Positions 41,137 to 50,230 of a DNA stretch of 64,000 nucleotides are shown piece after piece. How positions within the stretch are numbered: position 1 is the first letter of the stretch; each line of letters starts with the position of its first letter. Both the position numbers and the translations under genes were made by a program. The notes beneath the pieces are model-generated. The model saw nothing but the letters and a program-made list of their open reading frames with translations, had not been told where the DNA came from and made no database searches. This DNA comes from Mycobacterium sp. ACS4331 (GTDB lineage: Bacteria > Actinomycetota > Actinomycetes > Mycobacteriales > Mycobacteriaceae): NCBI RefSeq assembly GCF_001667265.1, contig NZ_LZHW01000078.1:46484-110483 (forward strand), written 5' to 3'.

Positions 41137-44022
41137 TCAGGACTCCTCGCGCCGCGTCTCCCCCACCCCGAGCAGCGCGCGAACGGCGTTGCGGGACCCG
41201 AACGGGCGCAGCATGCGACTGGCGGGGCGGGGTCGCACGGTCAGCGGCCACCAGAACCAGCGGCCCATCATGGCCGCGATCGACGGGGTCATGAACGAGC
41301 GCACGATCAGGGTGTCGAACAGCAGGCCCAGTCCGATGGTGGTGCCGATCTGGCCGAGCACCACCAGATCGCTGAAGATGAACGACGACATGGTGGCGGC
41401 GAACACCAGACCGGCCGCGGTGACGACTCGTCCGGTGCCGGCCATCGCCCGGATGATCCCCGTGTTCAGGCCGGCTCCGATCTCCTCCTTGAACCGGGAG
41501 ATCAGCAGCAGGTTGTAGTCGGCACCGACGGCCAGCAGCAGGATCACCGCCAGCGCCAACACGATCCAATACAGCTGGATGCCGAAGATGTACTGCCACA
41601 CCAGAACCGACAGGCCGAATGACGCACCCAGCGAGATCGCGACGGTCCCGACGATCACGACGGCGGCCACCAGGCTGCGCGTGATGAACATCATGATCAG
41701 CAGAATCAGTGACATCGCGGCGAGCGCGGCGATCAGCAGGTCGTAGCGGGACCCGTCCTGAATGTCCTTGTACGTCGCCGCGGTTCCGGCGACGTAGATC
41801 TTCGCGTCCGAGAGCGGGGTGGCCTTGATCGCGTCGAATGCCGAGTCCTTGATGGCATCGATGTGCGAAATCCCCTCCGTGCTGGCGGGTTTGCCGGAAT
41901 GCGTGATGATCATCCGGGCCGCGTGGCCATCCGGGGACAGGAACAGCTTGAGGCCGCGTTTGAAGTCGGGGTTGTCGAACGCCTCCGGCGGCAGGTAGAA
42001 GGTGTCGTCGTTCTTGGCGGCGTCGAAGGCCTGCCCCATGGCCGTGGAGTTCTTCAGCGCCTCCTCGGCCTGGGTGTTGATGCCGGTGGTGGTGGCGTAG
42101 TTCGACAACGTGAGGTCACGGTTGCGTTCCTGTATCGCGATCTGCGGCGGCAGCAGCGCCAGAAGTCGCGGTTGCAGCGCGTCGAGCTTGTCGAGGCTGG
42201 CGGTGATGCTGCTGAACTGTTCGCTCAACTGGCTGATGCCGTCGAGGGCATCGAACAGTGACCGCGCGGCGGCGCACATCGGGATGTCGAAACAGTGTGG
42301 CTCCCAATAGAAGTAGTTGCGCAGAGGGCGGAACTGATCGTCGAAGTTCGCGATCTTGTCACGCAGGTCGTTGACGATCGTGACGGTGTCGTGGAACGCC
42401 TCGGTCTGTTCATGGGTGGCCGCCGCACTGGCCTGCTGCAGGGTCAGCTGCTGCCTGAGGATGTCGATGGTGTTGGTGATCTCCGTCGCCTGCTTCATCA
42501 GATCCGCACCGCGCTGCTGCTGATAGCCCAGGTTCATGATCTGGCTGGCGCTCTGCGCGCTGATCTGAAACGGGATGGAGCTGTGACTGATCGGCGTCCC
42601 CAGCGGCCGGGTGATGGACTGGACCAGGGAGATGCCGGGAGTGTGCAGAACGCTCTTGGCGACGCGCTCCAGCGTCAGCATGTCCGCGGGGTTCCGCAGG
42701 TCGTGGTCAGCCTCGATCATCAGCAGTTCGGGGTTGAGCCTGGCCTCGGAGAAGTGGCGTTCGGCGGCGGCGTAGCCGACTTTTGCGGGCGCCGAATCGG
42801 GCAGGTACGGGCGCCCGTCGTAGCTCACCTTGTAGCCGGGCAGCGCGAGCAGGCCGACGGCGGCGATGCCACACGAGACGGCGAGGATGGGACCGGGCCA
42901 GCGGACGATGGACGTGCCGATGCGCCGCCAACCGCGAGTCCGCACCGTGCGTTTGGGCTCCAGCAGTCCGAATCGGGTGGCGATCAACAGGACCGCGGGC
43001 CCGAGCGTCAAGGCCGCCGCCAGCGTCACCAGCACGCCCAGGGCCGCCGGGATGCCCAGCGTCTGGAAGTACGGCAGGCGGGTGAAGACCAGGCAGGCCA
43101 CCGCCCCGGCGATGGTCAGCCCCGAACCGACGATGACGTGCACGGTGCCGCGGAACATGTCGTGGTAGGCCGATATTCGGTCCATCCCCTTGCTGCGCGC
43201 CTCGTGGTAGCGCCCGACGATGAAGATCGCGTAGTCGGTTCCCGCGGCGATCGCCAGCAGGGTCAGCAGGTTCGTCGCATACGTCGACAACCCGATGACG
43301 CCCCAGTGCGCCAGGGTGGAGACGACGCCACGGGCCGCGGCCAGCTCCACCAGGACGGTGAACAGCATGATCAGCGTCGTGCTGATCGAGCGGTAGACCA
43401 CCAGCAGCATCACGGCGATGACCAGAAAGGTGATGGCCGTGACCTTCTCGGTGCCCGCGCTGCCGACCTCGAAATTGTCGGTGATCAGCGGCGCGGCGCC
43501 GGTGACATGAGCCGTGACTCCGGGCGGAGCGGGCACGCTTTCGACGATGTCGCGAATGGCGTCGACGGACTGGTTCGACAGCGCCTCACCCTGATTGCCG
43601 GCCAGGTACACCTGCACCAGGGCGGCCTTACCGTCCCTGCTCTGCGATCCGCCCGCGGTCAGTGGGTCGCCCCAGAAGTCCTGGATGTGCTCCACATGCT
43701 CGGTGTCCTCGGCCAGCCTCTTGACCAGGACGTCGTAGTACCTGTGCGCTTCGTCGCCCAACGGCTGATCGCCCTCGAGGACGATCATCGCCGCGCTGTC
43801 GGAGTCGAACTCCTTGAAGACCTGGCCGATGTGCCTCATCGCCTGGATGGACGGAGAGTCCGCGGCGTTCAGCGACACCGACCGCGCCGCCCCGACCACC
43901 TCGAGTTGGGGCGAGATGATGTTGGAGATCACGGCGACCGCGAGCCACAGGAGCAGGATCGGCACCGCGAGTCGGCGAATGATCCGCGCGGCACGCGAAC
44001 CGTCAACGTCGTTGGCACTCAT
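41137..44022 (-). CDS. MmpL-family RND transporter
   Basis: A 961-residue envelope lipid or siderophore exporter of the MmpL4/MmpL5 type. Two blocks of six membrane helices flank porter domains. The proton-relay Asp-Tyr pairs are in GTDYAIF (first half) and GADYNLL (second half). A long helical insert in the second porter domain (about residues 490-650) carries a Cys pair in PHCFDIPMC; that insert is known to form a coiled-coil periplasmic arm in MmpL4/5. It overlaps mmpS as ATGA. No regulator gene is adjacent, and the cargo is unknown. Confidence 0.93.
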   Translation of the reverse strand: MSANDVDGSRAARIIRRLAVPILLLWLAVAVISNIISPQLEVVGAARSVSLNAADSPSIQAMRHIGQVFKEFDSDSAAMIVLEGDQPLGDEAHRYYDVLVKRLAEDTEHVEHIQDFWGDPLTAGGSQSRDGKAALVQVYLAGNQGEALSNQSVDAIRDIVESVPAPPGVTAHVTGAAPLITDNFEVGSAGTEKVTAITFLVIAVMLLVVYRSISTTLIMLFTVLVELAAARGVVSTLAHWGVIGLSTYATNLLTLLAIAAGTDYAIFIVGRYHEARSKGMDRISAYHDMFRGTVHVIVGSGLTIAGAVACLVFTRLPYFQTLGIPAALGVLVTLAAALTLGPAVLLIATRFGLLEPKRTVRTRGWRRIGTSIVRWPGPILAVSCGIAAVGLLALPGYKVSYDGRPYLPDSAPAKVGYAAAERHFSEARLNPELLMIEADHDLRNPADMLTLERVAKSVLHTPGISLVQSITRPLGTPISHSSIPFQISAQSASQIMNLGYQQQRGADLMKQATEITNTIDILRQQLTLQQASAAATHEQTEAFHDTVTIVNDLRDKIANFDDQFRPLRNYFYWEPHCFDIPMCAAARSLFDALDGISQLSEQFSSITASLDKLDALQPRLLALLPPQIAIQERNRDLTLSNYATTTGINTQAEEALKNSTAMGQAFDAAKNDDTFYLPPEAFDNPDFKRGLKLFLSPDGHAARMIITHSGKPASTEGISHIDAIKDSAFDAIKATPLSDAKIYVAGTAATYKDIQDGSRYDLLIAALAAMSLILLIMMFITRSLVAAVVIVGTVAISLGASFGLSVLVWQYIFGIQLYWIVLALAVILLLAVGADYNLLLISRFKEEIGAGLNTGIIRAMAGTGRVVTAAGLVFAATMSSFIFSDLVVLGQIGTTIGLGLLFDTLIVRSFMTPSIAAMMGRWFWWPLTVRPRPASRMLRPFGSRNAVRALLGVGETRREES

Positions 44023-44501
44023 GCGGTCTTGTCCATGCAGGAGATGTACCCGTTCACGTTGTGGGTGGACCTCTCGTCCTTCACCACGCCGTTGACGGTG
44101 ATCCGGCAGGTCAGGACATCCGCGTCACCCTGTGCCCGCAGGTCGGCGAACATCGTCGGTTCGTCGGTGGTCACCAGGTGCGACCACGGCAGCGGCACGT
44201 CGTCGACGCGCTGAGGTTGAGCGTTCTCGTCCAGCCAATTGATGGTCGCCACGGATCCGGGGGTGCCGATCACCTCGAACAGGACGTGTTTGGGGTTGTA
44301 GCCGGTGTTCTCCAGCGCGTCTGCGCCGGGTCTGGACACCTGATTGTCGGACCCGAAGATCCCGTGCAGACGATGGATGCTGAACCCCACCACCGCGACA
44401 ACAACAATCGCGACGATGACCATCCACCGTCGCCGCAGAAGACCGCGAACCGAGAACCCGCCGATGAAACGTACGCTACCGCCCCACGACTCGTGATGCA
44501 T
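44019..44501 (-). CDS. MmpS-family accessory protein
   Basis: A 160-residue partner of the MmpL transporter. One membrane helix at about 27-45 (WMVIVAIVVVAVVGF) is followed by an extracytoplasmic beta domain with the family pattern KHVLFEVIGTPGSVATINWL, and a disulfide-capable Cys pair near the end (TCRITVNG and ISCMD). MmpS proteins stabilise the MmpL complex. The stop overlaps the mmpL start, so translation is coupled. Confidence 0.92.
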   Translation of the reverse strand: MHHESWGGSVRFIGGFSVRGLLRRRWMVIVAIVVVAVVGFSIHRLHGIFGSDNQVSRPGADALENTGYNPKHVLFEVIGTPGSVATINWLDENAQPQRVDDVPLPWSHLVTTDEPTMFADLRAQGDADVLTCRITVNGVVKDERSTHNVNGYISCMDKTA

Positions 44502-44625
44502 GCGTGATTTCCGAACTCACGGGTCACTCGCACACGCCATCCACAGCCCGCCGCAGGGTGACTGGAGGGAAGTCGTCACGGCCCCTATGGTCGCCGGCAT
44601 CAACGGGACCGAGCAGGGGGACGAC

Positions 44626-45291
44626 ATGTACCAAGGGAAGTTTCTGCGCTGGAAGATGGAGGAGTTGCTGTCCCACGACGTTCGAAAGTTCCTGAAGGCA
44701 GAGGGTTTCAGCAAGGCCGGGTACACGTTTCGCAGAAGTCGCGCGCCGCTGTGGGACTCGATTAATTTTCAGCCCAGTAAATGGAATCGAGCTACGCCGC
44801 ACTACGGGTTCTTCGTCAACGTCGGTGTCGGCTCCACCGAGATCGAGGATGCGCAGCGCGAACTGGGCGTGTTCACCGCACCTCTGAGCATCTTCGATCG
44901 CCGCTGGGAGAACGTGGTGCCAGACGTGCCCGACGAAGTCACGTTCGACGCAGGAACCGATATGCCCGCGTTCGCCACTGAGTTGTGCGACGACCTTCGT
45001 CGGGTGCTGACCTCGGTCGAGGGTTTCACCACCACGGCTGAGTTGGTGCAGTGGGCCGTCGCCCACAACAAGCTGCATCGCATGCAACCGGTGTGCAGCT
45101 ATCTCGCGGCGAACGACGACATCGACATGCTGTCGGCGTACATCGACTCACTGCGCACGCAGTTCGGCCACCAGGACCGCTGGGAGATCTTCAACAGTCA
45201 GCTCGTCGTTGCCGCCGGGCGGCGCGGCGCCAACCTGGTGCGGTTGGGCATCCTTGACGAGCCGTGTGAGCATTTCTCCTGGTCAGACTAG
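44626..45291 (+). CDS. DUF4304-domain protein
   Basis: A 221-residue protein. Residues 1-130 fit DUF4304: a helix with EELLSHDVRKFLKAEGFSKAGYTFRR, then a beta-rich part with SINFQPSKWN and YGFFVNVGVG. The rest is helical. No function is known; such proteins occur as isolated accessory genes, some near immunity or toxin loci. The ATG at 44626 follows GAGCAGGGGG; an upstream open frame to 44500 lacks support. It stops 36 nt before vapB. Its coding GC content looks lower than that of its neighbours. Confidence 0.7.
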   Translation: MYQGKFLRWKMEELLSHDVRKFLKAEGFSKAGYTFRRSRAPLWDSINFQPSKWNRATPHYGFFVNVGVGSTEIEDAQRELGVFTAPLSIFDRRWENVVPDVPDEVTFDAGTDMPAFATELCDDLRRVLTSVEGFTTTAELVQWAVAHNKLHRMQPVCSYLAANDDIDMLSAYIDSLRTQFGHQDRWEIFNSQLVVAAGRRGANLVRLGILDEPCEHFSWSD

Positions 45292-45319
45292 TACGGCAGT
45301 ACGGCAGGACTGTTATGGT
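45292..45319 (+). promoter_or_regulatory. Tandem TACGGCAG repeat and -10 of vapBC
   Basis: TACGGCAG is repeated head to tail at 45292-45307, right after the DUF4304 stop. TATGGT at 45314-45319 ends 7 nt before the ATG at 45327 and would give a leaderless vapB transcript. The repeats are well placed for VapB/VapC autoregulation, which is inference. Confidence 0.45.
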
Positions 45320-45326
45320 TGACCGC

Positions 45327-45569
45327 ATGAAGACCACCGTCACATTGCCCGACGAACTGGTCAGGCAGGCCCAGGCGCTCGCGCGACGGGATCACACGAC
45401 GCTGCGCGAACTGATCGAGACCGGTCTGCGCGCCGTGGTCAAACAACGCTCCGCGACCTCCGCCTTCGAGTTGCCGGACGCCTCCGTCGACGGACGTGGC
45501 ATGCAACCGGAGTTTCGGGGAGCGTCCTGGGCGCAGATCCGCGACGCCGTCTACGACTCGCAGGCATGA
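45327..45569 (+). CDS. vapB: VapB-family antitoxin
   Basis: An 80-residue antitoxin with a ribbon-helix-helix N-terminus (MKTTVTLPDELVRQAQALAR) and a flexible C-terminal part (ELPDASVDGRG onward) that would wrap the toxin. An in-frame ATG at 45315 has AGGA upstream and is a possible longer start, but the family begins at MKTT and a -10 precedes 45327. The stop overlaps the toxin start as ATGA. Confidence 0.88.
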   Translation: MKTTVTLPDELVRQAQALARRDHTTLRELIETGLRAVVKQRSATSAFELPDASVDGRGMQPEFRGASWAQIRDAVYDSQA

Positions 45570-46003
45570 TCGCCGTCGACACCAATCTTCTGGTCTACGC
45601 GCACCGCCGTGACGCGGAGTTCCATTCCGCGGCAAGCCGATCGGTGAAAGAGCTGGCGGAAGGGCGGGCACCCTGGGCCATTCCGTGGCCATGTCTGCAC
45701 GAGTTCTTCGCCATCTGCACCCACCCGAAGATCTTCGATCCGCCCAGCACCGTCGACCAGGCCGTGACACAGATCGACGCCTGGCTCGGTTCCCCCTCCG
45801 TCGTGCTCCTCGCCGAGACCGGTGAACACTGGGATACTCTGCGGCACCTGCTCACCGCAGGACGGGTGGTGGGCCCCCTCGTCCACGACGCGCGAATCGC
45901 CGCGCTGTGCGCCACACATGGCGTACGCGAGTTGTGGTCTGCCGACCGCGATTTCAGCAGATTCGCCCACACGGTTGCAGTACGCAATCCCCTCGTCGTC
46001 TGA
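45566..46003 (+). CDS. vapC: VapC-family PIN-domain toxin
   Basis: A 145-residue PIN ribonuclease. The acidic metal site is Asp5 (VDTNLLVY), Glu46 (HEFFA), Asp108 (VHDARIA) and Asp127/Asp129 (SADRDF). VapC toxins in mycobacteria cut tRNAs or 23S rRNA; the target cannot be told here. VapB should block the site. The gene ends 3 nt from the convergent dehalogenase stop. All catalytic residues are intact, so the module looks functional. Confidence 0.93.
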   Translation: MIAVDTNLLVYAHRRDAEFHSAASRSVKELAEGRAPWAIPWPCLHEFFAICTHPKIFDPPSTVDQAVTQIDAWLGSPSVVLLAETGEHWDTLRHLLTAGRVVGPLVHDARIAALCATHGVRELWSADRDFSRFAHTVAVRNPLVV

Positions 46004-46006
46004 CAC

Positions 46007-46903
46007 TCACCTCGGGTTGGCGGTGATGAAGTCGACCACGACACCCGCCAATTCGACGCCCTTGTCCTCCTGCAGAAAGTGGCCGCCGCCTTCGATCGTG
46101 ATCTGAGGCTGCCCGGCGGCACCGGGAATCAGCTTGCGCAGCACCGCATCCGCACCCCGCGTGATGGCGTCGGAGTCGGAGAACGCGCACAGGAACGGTC
46201 GCTCGAACCTGGCGAGCACCTCCCAGGCGGCCCGGTTCGCCTCCGCGGCCGGATCGTCGGGCGTGACGGGAACCAGCAGCGGGAACTGCCGCGCACCCGC
46301 CTTGAACGAGTCGTCGGGGAACGGCGCGTCATAGGCCGCGATGACCTCGGGACTCAGGGTGGTGACGCAACCACCGGCGACGATCTTCCCGACCGGGAAG
46401 TCCGGGGTCTGCTGGCTGAACTGCTGCCACGCCAGGAAGGCGTCTCCGGGGTGGTGGTCACCGGTGGGCAGCATGGTGTTGGCGGCCACCACGCGGGCGA
46501 AGCGGTCCGGGTGCTCGCCCACGAGGCGCAGCCCGATGAGACCACCCCAGTCCTGGCAGACCAGGGTGATGTCGGCCAAGCCGATGGCCTCGATGGCCGC
46601 CCAGGTCCAGTCGACGTGCGCCGCGTACGTGTAGTCCTCGCGACGCGCGGGTTTGTCGCTGCGGCCGAAGCCGACGAGATCGATTGCCGCCGCTCGCAAT
46701 CCGGCGGCGGTCAGCACCGGGATCATCGTCCGGTACAGGTAGCTCCAGGACGGCTCGCCGTGCAGCAGCAGCACCACCTCGGCGTCGGCCGGACCCTCGT
46801 CGAGGTAGTGCATCCGCACGCCGTCGACATCGACGTAATGGGGTGCGAACGGGTAGTCGGGCAGGTCCTCGAAGCGCTCGTCGGGGGTGCGCAGAACATC
46901 CAT
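46007..46903 (-). CDS. Haloalkane dehalogenase-like alpha/beta hydrolase
   Basis: A 298-residue alpha/beta hydrolase. The nucleophile is an aspartate in VCQDWGGLIG, the oxyanion region is LHGEPSWSYLYR, and the catalytic His is in EGGGHFLQED. The GEPSWSYLYR and QDWGG motifs are typical of haloalkane dehalogenases of the DhmA type (Rv2296 class). Halide-binding Trp residues after the nucleophile and in the first loop are present. It starts 3 nt after the winged-helix gene stop and ends the thyA operon. Confidence 0.86.
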   Translation of the reverse strand: MDVLRTPDERFEDLPDYPFAPHYVDVDGVRMHYLDEGPADAEVVLLLHGEPSWSYLYRTMIPVLTAAGLRAAAIDLVGFGRSDKPARREDYTYAAHVDWTWAAIEAIGLADITLVCQDWGGLIGLRLVGEHPDRFARVVAANTMLPTGDHHPGDAFLAWQQFSQQTPDFPVGKIVAGGCVTTLSPEVIAAYDAPFPDDSFKAGARQFPLLVPVTPDDPAAEANRAAWEVLARFERPFLCAFSDSDAITRGADAVLRKLIPGAAGQPQITIEGGGHFLQEDKGVELAGVVVDFITANPR

Positions 46904-46906
46904 GGC

Positions 46907-48115
46907 TCAGTCAACCAAAGCGGCGCGCAGCGGCACCACCAAATCCCCACGATCACCGATCGCGACGTCGCCCAGCCCCAGCCAGTCGGCCATGCTGCGC
47001 AGGTGCGGCGCCAACGCCTCTGCCACCCGCACGCGGTCCTGGCCGTCCTCGGTGAAGGCCCCGAGGACCTGCAGGGTGTCGCCGGCGCGGTCGGCCTTGA
47101 GGTCGACGCGGCCCACCAGCTGCCCATCGAGCAGGAACGGCCACACGTAATACCCGTACTGCCGTTTGGCCGCCGGGGTGTAGATCTCGATGCGGTAGTG
47201 GAAGCCGAACAGCCGCTCGACCCGCGGCCGGAAGAAGATCAGCGGGTCGAACGGGCACAGCAGCGCCGTGCCGCGGTCGACGCGGGGGATCTTCTGTCCT
47301 GCCCGCAGGTAGGCCGGGGCGCCGTCCAGGTCGACGGCCTCGAGTTCCCCGGCGGCCACCAGATCGGTCAGCGCGGGCTTGACCTGGGCGGCGCCGAGCC
47401 GAAAGTAGTCGCGCAGGTCCGCCTCGGTGCCCACGCCCAGTGACGACGCGGCGCGCAGCACCAGTTCCCGGATCGCCTGCTCGTCGTCGACCTCACGCGC
47501 GAGCACCTCGGCCGGCAGCACCCGCTCGGTCAGGTCGTAGTGGCGCGCGAACCCCACCCGGGTCGCGGTGGTCAACACGCCGGCCGACCACAGCGCCTCG
47601 GCCACCCACTTGGTCTCACTTCGGTCCCACCACGGTCCCTTACGGCCACGCGGTTCGGCCTCCAGGTGCGCCTCGATCTGCCCCGCGGTCGACGGGCCGA
47701 GTTCGGCCACCGCCGCGACGATGTCCTCGGCCAGACGCGGATTGCGGCGCACGATCTCGCGACCCCACCGGCCGTGTGTGTACTCCCGCATGCGCCACCG
47801 CAGCAGCGGCCAGTCGTCGACGGCCATCAGGGCCGCCTCGTGCGCCCAGTACTCCACCAGCAGGCGCGGCGAGCGCGCGGTGTGGCTCCAGGCCGCGCGG
47901 TCCAGCAGATCGCGGTCGTAGGGACCGAGGCGACTGAACACCGGCGCGTAGTGCGCCCGCACCGCGACCGACACCGAGTCCAGCTGCAGAACCTGGATTC
48001 GGGAGATCAGCCGCCGCAGGTGGGCGCGGGTCACCGCACCTGCGGGCGGTGCCTCGTGGAAACCCTGGGCGGCCAGCGCGACGCGGCGCGCCTGGGCCAG
48101 GGTGAGCCGAGCCAT
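46907..48115 (-). CDS. Winged-helix DNA-binding (HTH_42/YcaQ-like) protein
   Basis: A 402-residue member of the HTH_42 family, which includes the E. coli DNA glycosylase YcaQ for interstrand cross-links and AlkX-type proteins. It begins with LTLAQARRVALAAQGF and RLISRIQVLQLDSVSVAVRAHY, as that family does, and ends with repeated winged-helix units. Whether it is a glycosylase is not shown; the QxQ catalytic motif of AlkZ is not clearly visible, though QVLQLDS is close to it. The start overlaps the dfrA stop by 1 nt (TGATG). Confidence 0.78.
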   Translation of the reverse strand: MARLTLAQARRVALAAQGFHEAPPAGAVTRAHLRRLISRIQVLQLDSVSVAVRAHYAPVFSRLGPYDRDLLDRAAWSHTARSPRLLVEYWAHEAALMAVDDWPLLRWRMREYTHGRWGREIVRRNPRLAEDIVAAVAELGPSTAGQIEAHLEAEPRGRKGPWWDRSETKWVAEALWSAGVLTTATRVGFARHYDLTERVLPAEVLAREVDDEQAIRELVLRAASSLGVGTEADLRDYFRLGAAQVKPALTDLVAAGELEAVDLDGAPAYLRAGQKIPRVDRGTALLCPFDPLIFFRPRVERLFGFHYRIEIYTPAAKRQYGYYVWPFLLDGQLVGRVDLKADRAGDTLQVLGAFTEDGQDRVRVAEALAPHLRSMADWLGLGDVAIGDRGDLVVPLRAALVD

Positions 48116-48600
48116 CAGCGCACGTAGGACAGGAACCGGTACCGCAGGCCCGACGAACTGGTCAGCCAGTCGCCCGCCGTGCCCCGCCACGTCTCATCGA
48201 GCACCGGGGCCACCGCGTCGTCGTCCTCGCGGCGCAGGTCGACCTCGATCTCGGTGACCTCACAGCGGTTCGCGAGCGGCAGTGCGGCCGCATAGATCTG
48301 CGCGCCGCCGATCACCCACGCGTCGTCCAACGGGGCGTCCCGCAGGGACGTCACCACATCTGCACCATCAGCCATGTAGTCAGCCTGCCTGGTGACTACG
48401 ACATTTCTGCGGCCCGGCAGCGGACGCACCTTCGCCGGAAGCGACTCCCAGGTCAGCCGCCCCATGACGACGGTGTGGCCCATGGTCAGCTCCTTGAACC
48501 GGGCCTGATCCTCGGGCAGGCGCCACGGGATGCCGTTGTCACGGCCGATGACGCCCGAGGTGGACTGTGCCCAGATCAGACTCAGCGACGGGGCCGTCAT
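48115..48600 (-). CDS. dfrA: Dihydrofolate reductase
   Basis: Reduces dihydrofolate to tetrahydrofolate with NADPH; needed because ThyA yields dihydrofolate. At 161 residues it is close to M. tuberculosis DfrA (159). Marks are IWAQSTSGVIGRDNGIPWRLPED with the active-site Asp, the TMGHTVVMGRLTWESLP loop, and WVIGGAQIYAAAL. It overlaps thyA as ATGA and is co-transcribed with it. Confidence 0.96.
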   Translation of the reverse strand: MTAPSLSLIWAQSTSGVIGRDNGIPWRLPEDQARFKELTMGHTVVMGRLTWESLPAKVRPLPGRRNVVVTRQADYMADGADVVTSLRDAPLDDAWVIGGAQIYAAALPLANRCEVTEIEVDLRREDDDAVAPVLDETWRGTAGDWLTSSSGLRYRFLSYVR

Positions 48601-49409
48601 ACCGCGACGGGCGCCTTGATCGCCGGATGCGGGTCATACCCCTTGACGGTGACGTCGTCGTAGGTGTAGTCGAACAGCGAATCACGTTGGGCAAGAACGA
48701 GTTCCGGATAGGGGCGGGCGTCCCGGGACAACTGCTCGGTGACCTGCTCGACGTGGTTGTCGTAGATGTGGCAGTCTCCCCCGGTCCAGATGAACTCGCC
48801 GACGTCGAGGCCGGCCTGGGCCGCCATCATGTGGGTCAGCAGCGCATAGGAGGCGATGTTGAAGGGGACGCCGAGGAAGAGGTCGGCGCTGCGCTGATAC
48901 AACTGGCAGGACAGGCGCCCATCGGCGACGTAGAACTGGAAGAACGCGTGGCACGGCGGGAGCGCCATCTGCGGAATCTCACCGACGTTCCACGCCGAGA
49001 CGATGTTGCGGCGCGAGTCCGGGTCGGACTTCAGCAACTGCAGTGCGGCACTGATCTGATCGATGTGCTCGCCCGACGGAGTGGGCCAGGATCGCCACTG
49101 CACGCCGTAGACGGGACCGAGTTCGCCTGTCGGAGAGGCCCACTCGTCCCAGATGGTGACGCCGTGCTCCTGCAGCCAGCGCACGTTGGAATCGCCCCGC
49201 AGAAACCACAGCAACTCGTAGACGACCGACTTCAGGTGCACCTTCTTGGTGGTGATGAGCGGGAATCCCGCCGAGAGGTCGAACCGCATCTGGTGGCCGA
49301 AGAGACTGCGGGTGCCGGTTCCGGTGCGGTCGGACTTCGGGGTCCCGGAGCGGAGCACCTCACGCAACAGATCCTCGTACGGGGTGGGAATCGACGCAGC
49401 GGTCTGCAC
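48597..49409 (-). CDS. thyA: Thymidylate synthase ThyA
   Basis: The classical folate-dependent dTMP synthase, 270 residues. The nucleophile Cys is in PPCHAFFQFYV and the folate/dUMP segment is QRSADLFLGVPFNIASYALL. The start is a GTG at 49409 that adds about seven residues before the PTPYEDLL found at the start of the M. tuberculosis protein; a start nearer that point is not apparent. It heads the operon thyA-dfrA-winged-helix-dehalogenase. Confidence 0.95.
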   Translation of the reverse strand: MQTAASIPTPYEDLLREVLRSGTPKSDRTGTGTRSLFGHQMRFDLSAGFPLITTKKVHLKSVVYELLWFLRGDSNVRWLQEHGVTIWDEWASPTGELGPVYGVQWRSWPTPSGEHIDQISAALQLLKSDPDSRRNIVSAWNVGEIPQMALPPCHAFFQFYVADGRLSCQLYQRSADLFLGVPFNIASYALLTHMMAAQAGLDVGEFIWTGGDCHIYDNHVEQVTEQLSRDARPYPELVLAQRDSLFDYTYDDVTVKGYDPHPAIKAPVAV

Positions 49410-49473
49410 GAGGTCAGCTTACGTGCCGGGACCGGGGGGTGAGGCGGCGCACACGCGGAGTAGAACGGAGGAC

Positions 49474-50211
49474 ATGCCGACGATCACCGACACCATCACC
49501 ACACCCGACGGAACCTGCACCGTCACGCTGGCCACCCCCGAGGGCGACGGCCCCTGGCCGGGCGTGGTGATGTACCCGGACGCCGGCGGCGCCCGCGACA
49601 CGTTCACCCAGATGGCGACGCAGCTCGCCGAGTACGGCTACGCCGTCCTGGTGCCCGACGTGTACTACCGCAGCCCCGGCTGGGAACCGTTCGAGATGGC
49701 CACGGTCTTCGCTGACGCCGGGGAACGCAGGCGCCTGTTCGCCATGATCTCCACGATCACCCCGGAGATCATGGCCGCCGACGCGAACGCCTTCCTCGAC
49801 TACCTTGCGGCCCGGCCCGAGGTCAGCGGCACGACGTTCGGCACCACCGGGTACTGCATGGGCGGACGCACGTCGCTGATCGTGGCGGGCCGAGTACCCG
49901 ACCGGGTGGCCGCGGCCATGTCCTTCCACGGCGGCGGCCTGGTCACCGACGATCCGACCAGCCCGCATCTGCTGGCCGACAAGATCAAGGCCGCGGTGTA
50001 CGTCGGCGGGGCGGAGAACGACGGGTCGTTCACCACCGAGAACGCCGAGACGTTGGAGCAGGCCCTGACGGCGGCGGGCGTCGAGCACACGGTCGAGATC
50101 TATCCCGCCGGCCACGGCTTCGCCGTCCCGGACAACGCGCCGTACGACGCCGCCGCGGCGAAGAGGCACTGGACCGCGATGAAGGACGTCTTCGGGGCGC
50201 ATTTGTCCTGA
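49474..50211 (+). CDS. Dienelactone hydrolase-family protein, Rv2765 homologue
   Basis: A 245-residue alpha/beta hydrolase, equal in length to Rv2765. The nucleophile is a Cys in GYCMGG, the acid is likely the Asp in GGAENDGSF and the His is in AGHGFAVP. Dienelactone hydrolases open lactones in aromatic catabolism, but many relatives act on other esters. GGAGG precedes the ATG. The next gene starts 20 nt after its stop, so the two may be co-transcribed. Confidence 0.88.
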   Translation: MPTITDTITTPDGTCTVTLATPEGDGPWPGVVMYPDAGGARDTFTQMATQLAEYGYAVLVPDVYYRSPGWEPFEMATVFADAGERRRLFAMISTITPEIMAADANAFLDYLAARPEVSGTTFGTTGYCMGGRTSLIVAGRVPDRVAAAMSFHGGGLVTDDPTSPHLLADKIKAAVYVGGAENDGSFTTENAETLEQALTAAGVEHTVEIYPAGHGFAVPDNAPYDAAAAKRHWTAMKDVFGAHLS

Positions 50212-50230
50212 CAGCACCCCGTGCGGGAAC

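Noticed and set aside
42295..44214. 639-residue plus-strand open frame opposite mmpL/mmpS
   Set aside because: It is antisense to a full-length MmpL with all transport motifs; Gln/Arg/Asp-rich composition is typical of a shadow frame.
45315..45326. Longer vapB start at the ATG at 45315
   Set aside because: AGGA lies upstream, but the ATG is inside the likely -10 hexamer and the family begins at MKTT; kept only as an alternative.
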